A stretch of 64,000 nucleotides of DNA from Thermosipho sp. (in: thermotogales) (GCA_017656335.1 JACDOA010000003.1:50358-114357), one strand, 5' to 3'. Shown: positions 8,919 to 18,670, numbered from the stretch's first letter. The notes: a model not told the origin generated them from the sequence alone. Numbers and translations are program-made.

Positions 8919-10279
8919 TTCCAATCTAATTTATAAAAAATTCCAAGATAGAATTTAGAAAAATTTATAAGCTTTGCATATAAACTTAAAAATGAAGATT
9001 CACTAGATAGTGTAAAAATATTATACTTTTTGTATTCACCTTTAACGGGTAGAGAAACCGTATTGCTTGTCCAACCATCCCAGAACCATCTCCATCTTTC
9101 AAGCCCATCCTCAACCACAGTACCTTTTACTAAATAATTGTATTCGAATACAAAAGGTATATCAAATATTTTTGTTGATAAGTTTAATGTTAACATCCTT
9201 GCATCAGGACCGTAAATGAAACCAAGTGGATAATCAGCAAAAAATCTTCCATCTTTTGTTGTGAACATATGCCTAACATTAACAGTCATATAAGGAGAAT
9301 CATAAGTTGTATACATCCATTCATTAACAAAATCATATTCTCCTCTTAGAACAAAATCCTCACTAAAAGATTTTTCAAATCCTAAAACATAAGCATAAGC
9401 AAATGGCCTAGTAATACCCCCAGCTTCCTCAGCCAAAATAATATCATCTACAGAAAATTCTCCATAAATTGAAAAATTTTCCGTTAGATCAACGTTTAAA
9501 TCCATCATTCCAACAACATTGGAATTGTTTCTAAAGTTATGATGATATATTACAACAGGACCAATATCAATAATATCTGGTGTTCTACCTCCTATAACAT
9601 TTAACTCTCCTATTGAAAAATTAATCTTGTTAAAATCAAATTCAATTCTGTGAGCAAAGATAGTTTTTATATCTTCAAGGTTTTGTCCAAAAACGGATTT
9701 TTCTTCAGATGTAAATCCAGGATACGAAGAAATTGCTAAAAAGTAATATTTGGTTTTTGGAAAATAAAAAACTAAATTAAAATTATCCTGAAAAATAGTT
9801 GGAGAGACAGTAACAGGGTACAGTGCATTTCCCCATTTTAATGGAAAACGTCCTATATTAATTTTGAAACTTTCTTCTATCAAGGACAAATAACTAAAAA
9901 GAGGCAAACTTGGATCAAGGTAATAATAAAGAGTTTCAAAATCAAATCCAATAGAATTGGTAATATATTTTAACCTTCCTGATAAATCATATTGAATTGG
10001 ATATTCAAAGTGGAATTTAATATTATTATTCTCGAAATGTAATATAACATTTCCAAAAGGCAAAACCTTGTCTTGCAAATAAAAAAGCAGTTCGGCAGGA
10101 TTTATTGGGTTAATTCCAAAAAAATTATCTTTATAATCTGAGAATGAAGGGGCAAAGACAATTTGAGGATTAAGTTCAAATTCCACATAATTATCATTTG
10201 TTAATTCACAAAAAATTGAATTTTGAAAGAAAAGAACGAAAAACAATAATGCTGAAATTAAAATAAATTTAGATTTCAT
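8906..10279 (-). CDS. Predicted exported beta-barrel-like envelope protein
   Basis: I do not recognise a named family. A clear signal peptide (basic start, hydrophobic core to about residue 24) is followed by a long chain of alternating polar and aromatic/hydrophobic strands rich in F, Y and N. Examples are FKINIGRFPLKWGNAL and the repeated YLxFxxS-like strands, and the protein ends in a hydrophobic strand, IFYKLDWKLKF. A terminal aromatic residue is typical of outer-membrane barrels. I infer an outer-envelope (toga) barrel or porin-like protein, possibly Wzi-like. It is transcribed apart from its neighbours with a TATAAT at about 10300. Confidence 0.55.
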   Translation of the reverse strand: MKSKFILISALLFFVLFFQNSIFCELTNDNYVEFELNPQIVFAPSFSDYKDNFFGINPINPAELLFYLQDKVLPFGNVILHFENNNIKFHFEYPIQYDLSGRLKYITNSIGFDFETLYYYLDPSLPLFSYLSLIEESFKINIGRFPLKWGNALYPVTVSPTIFQDNFNLVFYFPKTKYYFLAISSYPGFTSEEKSVFGQNLEDIKTIFAHRIEFDFNKINFSIGELNVIGGRTPDIIDIGPVVIYHHNFRNNSNVVGMMDLNVDLTENFSIYGEFSVDDIILAEEAGGITRPFAYAYVLGFEKSFSEDFVLRGEYDFVNEWMYTTYDSPYMTVNVRHMFTTKDGRFFADYPLGFIYGPDARMLTLNLSTKIFDIPFVFEYNYLVKGTVVEDGLERWRWFWDGWTSNTVSLPVKGEYKKYNIFTLSSESSFLSLYAKLINFSKFYLGIFYKLDWKLKF

Positions 10280-10317
10280 TATACCCCCCTAATTAATTTA
10301 ATATTATATTATTAGAA

Positions 10318-11166
10318 TTAACCACAATATAAAATAAAAACCCCTAAAACTAAAAATACTGTACCAATTATTCTTAATTTTACTTTTTCTCTAAAAATTA
10401 AATATGCAAACAGAATTGAAACAAAAACAGAAATCATTGATAAAGGTTCTGCTATGCTGATATCTATATATTTAAAAGCATTCAATAAAGCAATATAAGC
10501 ATAAGCATTACATATACCACCAAAAATTAAAAATAACCATTTATTTTTAACTATTTCTATGTGTTTTTTTAATCCTTTTTCCTTTATTAAGCTTGCAACA
10601 AAAAAATTGATACTCATTACGGTATAAACTCCTATAGAATAACCTAGTTGATCTAAATTTCTCTGCTTTGTTAATATCCCATCTATCGTCCTTCCAAAAG
10701 CGATAAACAACGAAGAAAAAATCATCGCTAATGCACCTTTACTTTTTAAAATATTTAAATAAGAAAACACTATATTATTTGATTTTTTTAAGTAAGAAAC
10801 ACCATAGATCATCATTAAACTTCCTAATATTTTATAAAGTGTTATTTTTTCATTTAAAAAAATATTAGCAATAAAAACTAAAAAAATAGCATTAATATTA
10901 TAAAGTGGTGCTACTACGGAGATATCTTCGTTTGATAAAGCATACATATATAAAAAAAATGAAAATGAATAAATCATGCCGCTTATTAATGAAAATCTTA
11001 AAATTTGAAAGCTTAATCTTGCACTAAATGGCAGAAGCACTAGGAGAGAAAAACTAAAAAAAGCCCATGATGAAACTATTGAAGAGGTATGTTTGGTTAT
11101 TATTTTTCCAACAATTCGCTCAAATCCCAATAAAAAAATTCGAAGAGTCAACCACAAAAAAACCAT
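10318..11166 (-). CDS. EamA/DMT-family transporter
   Basis: A 282-residue protein with about ten membrane helices in two EamA repeats, the second being NKWLFLIFGGICNAYAYIALLNAF onward in the usual pattern. Members export amino acids or metabolites or act as drug/metabolite carriers; the substrate is not predictable. The ATG has a GAGGT site 7 bases upstream and lies 16 bases after the ybeY stop, so it is probably the last gene of the TPR-phoH-HD-ybeY unit. A second DMT gene is at 23891-24712. Confidence 0.85.
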   Translation of the reverse strand: MVFLWLTLRIFLLGFERIVGKIITKHTSSIVSSWAFFSFSLLVLLPFSARLSFQILRFSLISGMIYSFSFFLYMYALSNEDISVVAPLYNINAIFLVFIANIFLNEKITLYKILGSLMMIYGVSYLKKSNNIVFSYLNILKSKGALAMIFSSLFIAFGRTIDGILTKQRNLDQLGYSIGVYTVMSINFFVASLIKEKGLKKHIEIVKNKWLFLIFGGICNAYAYIALLNAFKYIDISIAEPLSMISVFVSILFAYLIFREKVKLRIIGTVFLVLGVFILYCG

Positions 11167-11182
11167 ACAAAGACCTCAAAAA

Positions 11183-11581
11183 TTATTCTAAGTATTTTTT
11201 TAAATATTCATCTTGTTTTTTAAACATCAACTCAGCTTCAGATTTATCGTATTCATGATCATATCCTGCCACATGAAGAGCTGCGTGAATTAAAACTATA
11301 AGTAGCTCATCATAAAAAGTATTTGAAAATTTTTCAGCATTTTCTCTTACTATCTCTTCACAAACAAATATTTCAGCGTACAGATCATCATCACCATAAA
11401 CAAAAGTCAAAACATCCGTAGGACCTTTTATTTTCCGATATTTATAATTTAATTTTGCTATTTCATCTTTGTCAACAAATACAAGACCTACATTAACTTC
11501 TTTTTTTAATTCGTTTTTCAAGACCTCATCCATTATTTCTAAAAATCTTTCATCATATTCAAAATTTTCATTGAATATCAT
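11183..11581 (-). CDS. ybeY: Endoribonuclease YbeY (16S rRNA maturation)
   Basis: Small metallo-endoribonuclease for 16S rRNA 3'-end maturation and ribosome quality control. The zinc site is visible as [11 protein letters not shown] near residue 104; the common form is HGxLHLxGYDH, so the second residue is Ala rather than Gly. It overlaps the upstream HD phosphohydrolase by 14 bases. The phoH-HD-ybeY order is a common bacterial arrangement, which supports the assignment. Confidence 0.93.
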   Translation of the reverse strand: MIFNENFEYDERFLEIMDEVLKNELKKEVNVGLVFVDKDEIAKLNYKYRKIKGPTDVLTFVYGDDDLYAEIFVCEEIVRENAEKFSNTFYDELLIVLIHAALHVAGYDHEYDKSEAELMFKKQDEYLKKYLE

Positions 11582-12935
11582 TAACTTGCACCACCCTCTG
11601 AATATCCTCTTTAGGATATTTAATTCTTTCTTTTTTTATGTTTATTATAACCTTAATGAATTCTTCAACAATTAACTCCAATTCTCTTAAGTTTAACCCT
11701 GATTCGTCTAATTGCCTTTCATTATAAACACCTGATACAATATCTTCCACAACTTCTTTTATTGTCTGATAATTTGAAGAACTAATACTTTTTAATGCTG
11801 CTTCAACGCTATCTGCGAGCATAATTATGCCAGCTTCTTTAAATTGTGGCTTTGGCCCTGGATATTTAAATGCTTCTTCTGACGTTTCTGGATCCAGCTC
11901 TTTGGCTTTATAATAAAAGTACTTCTGAACCCGGGTACCATGATGCTGAGGAATAATAAATTCTATTCTTAAAGGAAGTTTATATTTTCTGGCTAACTCA
12001 ATTCCCGATTTTATATGATCTTCTAATATAATATGACTTAAAAAAGGACTAATTTTTTCGTGAGGATTTTCATCCGTATTTGTAAGATTTTCAACAAAAA
12101 AATAAGGCCTTTTTATTTTCCCAATATCGTGGAAATAAGATGCAACTCTTGCAAAAGTTGAATTTATTCCTATTCTCTCGGCCGCTGCTTCAGCAAGCGT
12201 AGCAACCATTATACTATGATAATATGTACCAGGAGCTTGAATAGAAAGTTTCTTTAAAAGAGGATGGTTCATATTTGCAAGTTCAGACAAACCAATATTT
12301 GAATATATTCTTGTAAAATATTCAATATAAGGAAGAAATCCCAAAATTAATACAGTAGAAACAAATGGATTAAAAAATGCTACGAAAAAGTTGTAAAAGT
12401 TAAAATAAGTTGGTTGCAAAAATAATATTATTATTGATAAAAATGAAGTAAATAAAGCAGCTTTTGCAATTTCAATTCTTCTATTAATATTTCTGATCAA
12501 AAAATTCATAAAAATTATCTGAGGTACAAAATATATGAAAATTACAAAATTCGCCAAATGAAAAGATATCATCAAAGATTGCAAAATCCCAGCTGTTATT
12601 CCCACTTCATAGGACATTAATAAGGTAAGCAATAACGAGGTTATTAAAAATGGAGAAAAAACAAAACCAAATCTATCTATAATCGGATATGTAGTTAAGA
12701 TTCCTAAAAGAAACAAAAAATAAAAAGTAAATCTATAAATGTAATGCAACCTGAAATGGTAAATATTTTTTATTAATAACTCTATTACAAAATACCATAT
12801 AAAAATAAGCAAAATAAATTCATTAAAGGATTGTAAAACCTTTATATCAAACAAATTTAATATTAATATTGCCAAAATTGAAATAAATAACCCCTCAAAA
12901 TCTCTAGGTTTTAAACCTTTTAAAATTTTAGCCAT
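11568..12935 (-). CDS. Membrane HD-domain phosphohydrolase (PgpH/YqfF-like, short form)
   Basis: Seven or so N-terminal membrane helices are followed by a cytoplasmic HDIG domain: a histidine in TYYHSIMVA, the pair HD in [11 protein letters not shown], and later SHII and PQHHGT. This is the 7TM-HD family, whose studied members (PgpH) hydrolyse cyclic-di-AMP. At 455 residues it lacks the large extracellular 7TMR-HDED domain of Listeria PgpH, so an external ligand may not be sensed. I place the start at the ATG at 12935, overlapping the phoH stop by eight bases; a longer frame begins inside phoH. Confidence 0.85.
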   Translation of the reverse strand: MAKILKGLKPRDFEGLFISILAILILNLFDIKVLQSFNEFILLIFIWYFVIELLIKNIYHFRLHYIYRFTFYFLFLLGILTTYPIIDRFGFVFSPFLITSLLLTLLMSYEVGITAGILQSLMISFHLANFVIFIYFVPQIIFMNFLIRNINRRIEIAKAALFTSFLSIIILFLQPTYFNFYNFFVAFFNPFVSTVLILGFLPYIEYFTRIYSNIGLSELANMNHPLLKKLSIQAPGTYYHSIMVATLAEAAAERIGINSTFARVASYFHDIGKIKRPYFFVENLTNTDENPHEKISPFLSHIILEDHIKSGIELARKYKLPLRIEFIIPQHHGTRVQKYFYYKAKELDPETSEEAFKYPGPKPQFKEAGIIMLADSVEAALKSISSSNYQTIKEVVEDIVSGVYNERQLDESGLNLRELELIVEEFIKVIINIKKERIKYPKEDIQRVVQVNDIQ

Positions 12936-13890
12936 TGTTATTTCTTTCTCCTTTTTCGTAATTTTCATAAGCTTTTATGATTTTTTTAACTAAAGGATGT
13001 CTGACTACGTCAGCTTCTGTTAAATAAACAAAACTAACTCCCTCAATATTTTTTAATATTTTTTGAGTCATTACTAATCCTGAATGTTCTTTAATATCAA
13101 TCTGAGTTATATCCCCAGTAATTATTGCTTTTGAATTAAAACCAATTCTTGTTAGAAACATTTTCATTTGTTCATAGGTAGTATTTTGAGCTTCATCCAA
13201 TATTATAAAGGCATTATTCAAAGTTCTTCCTCTCATGTATGCAAGAGGAGCGATTTCAATAATATTTCTTTCACGATAGGAAATGAATTTTTCAAAAGGA
13301 AGCACATCCATTAAAGCATCAAACAAGGGCCTTAAATAAGGATCAACTTTTTCAGCTAAATCTCCTGGAAGAAAGCCAAGCTTTTCTCCAGCTTCAACAG
13401 CAGGTCTTGTTAAAATAATTCTATTGACTTTCCCCGATCTTAAATAATCTACAGCCATTGCAGAAGCAAGATAAGTTTTTCCAGTTCCTGCTGGACCAAT
13501 TGCGAATACTATGTCGTTTTTTTCAATTGCTTCTATGTATTTCTTTTGCCCTTGAGTTTTAGGTTTTACCCTCCCACGCGCTATAGTTTTAGTAACTACA
13601 TCAGTGAGAACTTTTGAACCTTTCTCAATTTCTTTTTCATCAACTAAATATTCAAATTCTTGCTTATCAATTAGATGACCGTCTCTTGTAATGTTTATCA
13701 TTTCTTTAATTATGCTTTCAACAACTTCAACATTATCAACATTTTCTCCTCTTATAATTACTTCATTTCCCCTAATCGTAATTTCTAAGTCAAATCTTTT
13801 TCTAAGATATCGAAGTCTGTTATCGTATTGTCCAAAAATTTCAACTATAACTACATCATCAGGTAATGAAATTTTTTTAATTACAGCCAC
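12928..13890 (-). CDS. PhoH-like ATPase
   Basis: The N-terminus resembles a small KH-type nucleic-acid-binding fold. The ATPase core has Walker A GPAGTGKTYLA at about residue 129 and an acidic Walker B IILDEAQN. This is the PhoH/YbeZ type usually linked with ybeY and thought to act in RNA metabolism. It starts with GTG after a GAGGTG site, overlapping the TPR gene's end region, and is coupled to the HD phosphohydrolase downstream. Length (320 residues) is typical. Confidence 0.92.
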   Translation of the reverse strand: MAVIKKISLPDDVVIVEIFGQYDNRLRYLRKRFDLEITIRGNEVIIRGENVDNVEVVESIIKEMINITRDGHLIDKQEFEYLVDEKEIEKGSKVLTDVVTKTIARGRVKPKTQGQKKYIEAIEKNDIVFAIGPAGTGKTYLASAMAVDYLRSGKVNRIILTRPAVEAGEKLGFLPGDLAEKVDPYLRPLFDALMDVLPFEKFISYRERNIIEIAPLAYMRGRTLNNAFIILDEAQNTTYEQMKMFLTRIGFNSKAIITGDITQIDIKEHSGLVMTQKILKNIEGVSFVYLTEADVVRHPLVKKIIKAYENYEKGERNNNG

Positions 13891-13899
13891 TTAAGCACC

Positions 13900-14634
13900 T
13901 CACTTTAATCTTTTTAAAATTTCTTCTGCTTCAGCTTTTGCTTCCTCATGTGTTTTTATAAGCAAAGGATGAGGAAGACTATCAAGAACGATATTTAATT
14001 CTTTAATTGCTAATTCTTTTCTTCCCCATTTTTCATACAATTTTCCTAATTCTAAATGGATATTTGGATAATTTGGTAAAACTTCTAATGCTTTCAACAA
14101 AAATTCTTCAGATTTTTTATAATTATACAATGGCCAGGGAAGATCTCTATACCTCATGCCTTTGGCAGTAAGAGCTAATCCTTTATAAAAATTATCATCC
14201 AACAAATCTATAGCTTTATCAATGTAATCATCAAAATCTCCTAGCATGAATAAACTTTGAACAATTCCTTTGTACTGCGCAAGTCTTCCAATTGTAGCTC
14301 CGGCTATATAATAAGCTCTTCCATTTGTCTTGTCCAATTCAATTGCTTTTTTTGCATATTCTAAAGCCTTAGTATATGTTTCTTCTTTTTTATCTTCAGA
14401 TGCTCCCCATAAACCGTATTCCATATATGACTCTGCTAAAAGTGTATAAATATCTGTATCATCTTGAAGATTGCTTTCTAGAGTCTCAATCACTTCTTTC
14501 ATGTGCTGAACATTATGAAAACTTCTAGCTTCCAAAAATTTGACCTCTACTAACTTAAATTGTACAGACTTAAAATTCAAGGAAAAAGCAAATAAAACAA
14601 GTAAAATTAATGTTAATGTTAGCATTTTTTTCAT
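13900..14634 (-). CDS. Exported tetratricopeptide-repeat protein
   Basis: A signal peptide (MKKMLTLTLILLVLFAFS) is followed by TPR-like helical repeats, for example KALEYAKKAIELDKTNGRAYYIAGA and LKALEVLPNYPNIHLELGKLYEKWG. It probably acts as a periplasmic scaffold; no enzymatic motif is present. It heads the phoH-HD-ybeY unit with its own extended -10 and a strong GGGGTGGGG ribosome site. The partner is unknown. Confidence 0.75.
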   Translation of the reverse strand: MKKMLTLTLILLVLFAFSLNFKSVQFKLVEVKFLEARSFHNVQHMKEVIETLESNLQDDTDIYTLLAESYMEYGLWGASEDKKEETYTKALEYAKKAIELDKTNGRAYYIAGATIGRLAQYKGIVQSLFMLGDFDDYIDKAIDLLDDNFYKGLALTAKGMRYRDLPWPLYNYKKSEEFLLKALEVLPNYPNIHLELGKLYEKWGRKELAIKELNIVLDSLPHPLLIKTHEEAKAEAEEILKRLK

Positions 14635-14658
14635 CTACCCCACCCCTTTTAATAAAAA

Positions 14659-14667
14659 ATTATATCA
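14659..14667 (-). promoter_or_regulatory. Extended -10 promoter of the TPR-phoH unit
   Basis: The minus strand reads TGATATAAT, a TGN-extended -10. It abuts the end of meaB, so any -35 lies within meaB. Confidence 0.5.
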
Positions 14668-15543
14668 ATTATTTTTACAGATATCATTTATTACCTTGCT
14701 AATCACATTACTTAATTTATCAAATTCACTTATTTTTTCTAAACTTTTCTGAATTCTTTTTATCAAAATTGATTCAGCATGTTTTTTTAATCTTCTCTCT
14801 TTTCTTTTTCTTATTTCACCGTTGTTATGAAATTTACTTAAAAGTTTTTTAATGTTAAAAATCAATTCTTCAACACCTACTCCAGAAGTTGCTATTGTCT
14901 TTACAATTGGCTTTTTAACATTGGAAAGAGAAAGCATTGATTCAAGTCGCATCTTATAAAAATCTGCTCCATCTAAATCTGACTTGTTTATAACATATAT
15001 ATCTCCTATTTCCATTATTCCTGACTTTAAGAATTGAATATCATCGCCCATTCCCGGGGATAAAATTAAGACAACTATATCTGAAACGTAAACAATATCA
15101 ACTTCGCTTTGTCCCGCTCCAACTGTCTCTATTAAAATATAATCAAATCCAAAAGCATCCATTAATTTAATAACGTCAAATACACTTTCATTTAACCCAC
15201 CTAAACTCGTACCACTTCCCATACTTCTAATAAAAACACCATCATCCAGAAAATGTGTTTTCATTCTTATCCTATCACCTAAAAATGAACCACCTGTGAA
15301 AGGACTTGTAGGATCTATTGCTATTACTCCAACTGTACGATTTTCCCTTCTCAATTGAGATATCACAGCATTTACGAGAGTACTCTTACCTGCTCCAGGA
15401 CTTCCCGTAAATCCAATTACTTTTGCTCCTTTTGAAGGAAGATTTTCCACAAACCTATCTTCAGGATGGTTTTCTAAGTAAGTAATTAATTTTGCCAATG
15501 ATTTTATGTCGCCGTTCTGCATTTTTTCTAGAAGATCTTTCAA
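14665..15543 (-). CDS. meaB: MeaB-type GTPase (methylmalonyl-CoA mutase chaperone)
   Basis: G-protein that loads and protects the B12 cofactor of methylmalonyl-CoA mutase. Walker A (GSPGAGKST) is at residues 47-55 and the guanine-specificity motif NKSD is present in [11 protein letters not shown]. Length 292 is typical of the MeaB/ArgK family. TTG start in a TTGA overlap with the B12-binding subunit and a GGAGGT site. Its place directly after the B12-binding subunit confirms the role. Confidence 0.93.
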   Translation of the reverse strand: MKDLLEKMQNGDIKSLAKLITYLENHPEDRFVENLPSKGAKVIGFTGSPGAGKSTLVNAVISQLRRENRTVGVIAIDPTSPFTGGSFLGDRIRMKTHFLDDGVFIRSMGSGTSLGGLNESVFDVIKLMDAFGFDYILIETVGAGQSEVDIVYVSDIVVLILSPGMGDDIQFLKSGIMEIGDIYVINKSDLDGADFYKMRLESMLSLSNVKKPIVKTIATSGVGVEELIFNIKKLLSKFHNNGEIRKRKERRLKKHAESILIKRIQKSLEKISEFDKLSNVISKVINDICKNN

Positions 15544-15944
15544 GATTCTACCTCCGAAAATAATTGTCTTATCTTTTCTACTATAGTTGAAAGTGGAGTT
15601 CCGGGACCAAAAACCTCTTTTATCCCCATTCTTTTCAATTCTTCAGCATCATCTGGAGGAACAATTCCTCCAACAAACACGGGAATGTTTTCAATATCAT
15701 TTTCTTTCATTAATTCGAGTAGCTTCGGACAAATATTCATATGTGCACCAGATAAAATCGATAAACCTATTAAATCAACATCTTCTTGAATAGCCGTTTT
15801 GACAATTTGTTCAGGAGTCTGTCTAAGTCCCGTATAAATAACTTCCATTCCAGCATCTCTCAAAGCTTTAGCGACAACTTTTGCACCTCTATCATGTCCA
15901 TCTAGTCCAGGTTTTGCTATCAAAACTCTTATTTTATTTTTCAC
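15540..15944 (-). CDS. Methylmalonyl-CoA mutase, B12-binding (C-terminal) subunit
   Basis: A stand-alone cobalamin-binding Rossmann domain of 134 residues. The base-off/His-on motif DGHDRG (Asp15, His17, Gly20) supplies the axial histidine, followed by the usual GLSILSGAH and [11 protein letters not shown] loops. In many archaea and some thermophiles the mutase is split into a catalytic large subunit and this small one. The large subunit is not in the window. I choose the GTG at 15944, which follows GGAGGGA; the upstream open frame would overlap the biotin-carrier gene. Confidence 0.9.
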   Translation of the reverse strand: MKNKIRVLIAKPGLDGHDRGAKVVAKALRDAGMEVIYTGLRQTPEQIVKTAIQEDVDLIGLSILSGAHMNICPKLLELMKENDIENIPVFVGGIVPPDDAEELKRMGIKEVFGPGTPLSTIVEKIRQLFSEVES

Positions 15945-15954
15945 TTTATCCCTC

Positions 15955-16371
15955 CTATTCGAGTTCAACTAAAGCTTGTCCCGTTTCGACACTATCTCCT
16001 TCTTTTACAAGAATTGACTTTACAACTCCAGAAACATCAGACTTAATTTCATTCTCCATTTTCATTGCTTCCAAAACTAAAAGTTTATCTCCGGCATTTA
16101 TTTTTTGACCGGGAGAAACAAATATTTTCAAAATAATTCCTGACATTGGAGACACAATGCTTTTACTTCCTTCTTTTGATTCTCTTTCTTCAATAACTTT
16201 ATCTTTATTAAATTCTTGTTTTTCTTCCAAAGAAACTGGAGATTGAGTTTTTTTATCTTCAAACAATTCACGGGATTCTTGAATTTTTTTTGGTTGATTT
16301 CCAGTTGTTAATTCTTCTACTTCAACCAAATATTCTTTTCCATTTAATTTTACCTTAAATTTTCGTACCAT
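15955..16371 (-). CDS. Biotin carboxyl carrier subunit (methylmalonyl-CoA decarboxylase gamma type)
   Basis: The C-terminal 70 residues form a biotinyl domain with the attachment motif EAMKMENE, Lys104 carrying biotin. A charged linker of about 50 residues joins it to a short N-terminal strand segment. It shuttles CO2 for the carboxyltransferase encoded two genes upstream. The start at 16371 (ATG) follows a GAGAGGTG site; a longer frame reaches 16413 but overlaps the OadG-like gene further. In decarboxylase complexes this subunit also contacts the membrane pump. Confidence 0.9.
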   Translation of the reverse strand: MVRKFKVKLNGKEYLVEVEELTTGNQPKKIQESRELFEDKKTQSPVSLEEKQEFNKDKVIEERESKEGSKSIVSPMSGIILKIFVSPGQKINAGDKLLVLEAMKMENEIKSDVSGVVKSILVKEGDSVETGQALVELE

Positions 16372-16679
16372 CCTTTTACACCTCTCCAACCAGATTTTTT
16401 CCAATATTCCCAACCGCGTGTTTCTCTTTTTCTTTTATTTACTCTCTTAATAGATTTAACTTTTACATTTTCACCTATCAAAGCATAAATTGCAGCAATT
16501 ATTGCAACTTTTTCTTCTTCATCATTTTCCAAAAATTCTTCACGTATTGGAATCTTCTTTGGTAATTTTACTGCGGCCTTTTTTGAAAAATAACCAAAAA
16601 GCCAAAAAATAAAATATAAAATTACAAAAACAAGAAATACAGTAACAATTCCTATAAATGTAATAATTGCCTCCTGCAT
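16350..16679 (-). CDS. OadG-family small membrane subunit of a sodium-pump decarboxylase
   Basis: A 109-residue protein with one N-terminal membrane helix (residues about 5-30) and a basic, tryptophan-rich tail ([17 protein letters not shown]). This is the OadG/MmdD layout that tethers the carboxyltransferase to the membrane beta subunit. It sits 9 bases after the carboxyltransferase and overlaps the biotin-carrier start by 22 bases. Assignment rests on size, topology and neighbours, since the family has little sequence conservation. Confidence 0.78.
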   Translation of the reverse strand: MQEAIITFIGIVTVFLVFVILYFIFWLFGYFSKKAAVKLPKKIPIREEFLENDEEEKVAIIAAIYALIGENVKVKSIKRVNKRKRETRGWEYWKKSGWRGVKGWYENLR

Positions 16680-16688
16680 CTACTCACC

Positions 16689-18227
16689 TCATAATGGTAT
16701 ATTTCCATGTTTTTTCTTCGGCCTTGGTTCAACTTTAGAAACACCGAATTCAAGTAATTTCGCAATCCACTCTTTAGTGTTTCTAGGATCTATAACAGCA
16801 TCAATATATCCTCTTGAGGCAGCTACATATGGATTAGCAAACATTTCTTTATACTCATTAATTTTTTGCAATCTCATCTCTTCAGGATTTTCTGAACTTT
16901 CTATTTCTTTCTTAAATATAATATTTGCAGCTCCTTCAGGTCCCATTACAGCAATCTCTGCTGTTGGCCAAGCAGCAACAAAATCAGCACCTAAATGTTT
17001 GCTTCCCATTGCTATATATGCGCCACCATATGCTTTCCTCAATATAATTGTTATTTTCAGTGTTGTAGCTTCACTATATGCATATAATAATTTTGCACCA
17101 TGTCTAATAATTCCTCCATGTTCCTGTTTTGAACCTGGTAGATATCCTGGAGTATCTACAAAAGTTAAAATGGGCATATTAAATGCATCTAAAAATCTGA
17201 TGAAACGTGCAGCTTTATCTGATGAATTGATGTCTAAAACTCCAGCAAAAACACTGGGTTGGTTTGCCACAATTCCTACAGAGTATCCATTTATTCTAGC
17301 AAAACCAATAACAATATTTTTGGCAAAATGTTCGTGGACTTCAAAAAATTCACCATTATCAACTATCCTTTTAATTACATCTCTAACATCATACGATTTC
17401 TTGGAGTCAGGGGAAACAATATTTAAGATACTATCGTCAAGTGTTGTATCAAACGATTCTCCCATTGGAGGTTCTTCCATGTTATTTTGAGGAATATATG
17501 ATAATAATTTTTTAATCAATTCTATTGCTTCTTCATCGTTTGAAGCCAAAAAGTGAGCATTCCCACTTTTTGTGTTATGTACCATTGCTCCACCCAAATC
17601 TTCTTTAGTAATTTCCTCTCCTGTGACTGCTTTTATGACATTTGGTCCCGTGATAAACATTTGTGCTGTTTTATCAACCATCACAACAAAATCAGTTATA
17701 GCTGGCGAATAAACAGCACCTCCAGCACAAGGACCTGCAATCAATGTTATTTGAGGTATAACTCCAGAGGCTAAAGTATTTCTAAAAAATATTTCCCCAT
17801 ACCCGTACAATGAATCAACACCTTCCTGTATTCTGGCTCCTCCAGAATCATTAATTCCAATAAGAGGAATACCAAGTTTAATTGCTAAATCCATTAATTT
17901 AGCAATTTTTTTTGCATGCATTTCTCCTAATGAACCACCCATTACCGTAAAATCTTGAGAGAATGCCGCAACTGTTCTACCATTAACTTTTCCAATGCCA
18001 GTAACAACTCCGTCAGCCGGCAATTCTTTTTTATCTAAACCAAAATATGTGTTTCTGTGTTTTACAAATTTATCTATCTCCTCGAAAGTACCTTCATCAA
18101 AAAGCAATCGCAACCTCTCACGTGCAGTTAATTTACCGGCTTTGTGTTGTTTTTCAATTTTTTCTTCTCCACCGCCAAGTTCAATGTTTTTAGACATTTC
18201 ATTTAACTTTTTTAACAGTTCTTCCAT
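16689..18227 (-). CDS. Carboxyltransferase, methylmalonyl-CoA decarboxylase alpha / propionyl-CoA carboxylase beta type
   Basis: A 512-residue crotonase-fold carboxyltransferase with both acyl-CoA and carboxybiotin halves. The oxyanion motifs GGARIQEGVDSLYGYGEIF and, in the second half, RKAYGGAYIAMGS are visible. The family members MmdA, PccB and AccD5-type cannot be separated by motif alone. The adjacent OadG-like and biotin-carrier genes and the absence of a biotin carboxylase favour the sodium-pumping methylmalonyl-CoA decarboxylase. ATG after GGGAGGA, 14 bases after the epimerase. Confidence 0.9.
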   Translation of the reverse strand: MEELLKKLNEMSKNIELGGGEEKIEKQHKAGKLTARERLRLLFDEGTFEEIDKFVKHRNTYFGLDKKELPADGVVTGIGKVNGRTVAAFSQDFTVMGGSLGEMHAKKIAKLMDLAIKLGIPLIGINDSGGARIQEGVDSLYGYGEIFFRNTLASGVIPQITLIAGPCAGGAVYSPAITDFVVMVDKTAQMFITGPNVIKAVTGEEITKEDLGGAMVHNTKSGNAHFLASNDEEAIELIKKLLSYIPQNNMEEPPMGESFDTTLDDSILNIVSPDSKKSYDVRDVIKRIVDNGEFFEVHEHFAKNIVIGFARINGYSVGIVANQPSVFAGVLDINSSDKAARFIRFLDAFNMPILTFVDTPGYLPGSKQEHGGIIRHGAKLLYAYSEATTLKITIILRKAYGGAYIAMGSKHLGADFVAAWPTAEIAVMGPEGAANIIFKKEIESSENPEEMRLQKINEYKEMFANPYVAASRGYIDAVIDPRNTKEWIAKLLEFGVSKVEPRPKKKHGNIPL

Positions 18228-18241
18228 CGCTTTTTCCTCCC

Positions 18242-18652
18242 TTATTTATGTTCTCCTTCAACTAGTTCAAGCAATATGCCGCCAGTTGTTTTTGGATGCA
18301 AAAATAAGACTTTTGTTCCACCTGCACCTGATTTTGGTACTTCAGAAAGAGGTTTAAAACCTTTTGATTTCGCAAGTTCTACAGCTTGTTCAATGCCTTC
18401 AACATTTACTGCAATATGATGAATACCCTCACCTTTCTTTTCTAAAAATTGAGAAATTTCAGAATTCTCGTTCAAAGGTTCCAATAATTCAAATCTAGTT
18501 TCACCAATTTCAATAAAATATATTCTCAAACCTCTATCTGCTAAATCCTCAATGTTTTTAACTTTTAATCCTAAAAAGTCTTCATAAAGTTTTAATCTTT
18601 CCTTTGCATTTTTAACAGCTATTCCAATATGATCTATTTTGTTAACCTTCAC
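18242..18652 (-). CDS. mce: Methylmalonyl-CoA epimerase
   Basis: A small glyoxalase-fold metalloenzyme (136 residues) that interconverts R- and S-methylmalonyl-CoA. Metal ligands are in DHIGIAV at the N-terminus and HHIAVNV near residue 76, and the final GILLELVEG supplies the acidic ligand. It leads the methylmalonyl-CoA cluster, starts with GTG behind GGAGGTGA and has a well-formed promoter. It supplies the mutase with the correct stereoisomer. Confidence 0.94.
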   Translation of the reverse strand: MKVNKIDHIGIAVKNAKERLKLYEDFLGLKVKNIEDLADRGLRIYFIEIGETRFELLEPLNENSEISQFLEKKGEGIHHIAVNVEGIEQAVELAKSKGFKPLSEVPKSGAGGTKVLFLHPKTTGGILLELVEGEHK

Positions 18653-18670
18653 AAAATCACCTCCAAATTG

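Noticed and set aside
16777..17490. Long plus-strand frame of 237 codons
   Set aside because: It mirrors the carboxyltransferase gene on the other strand, which has full family motifs; no ribosome site or family match is seen for the mirror frame.
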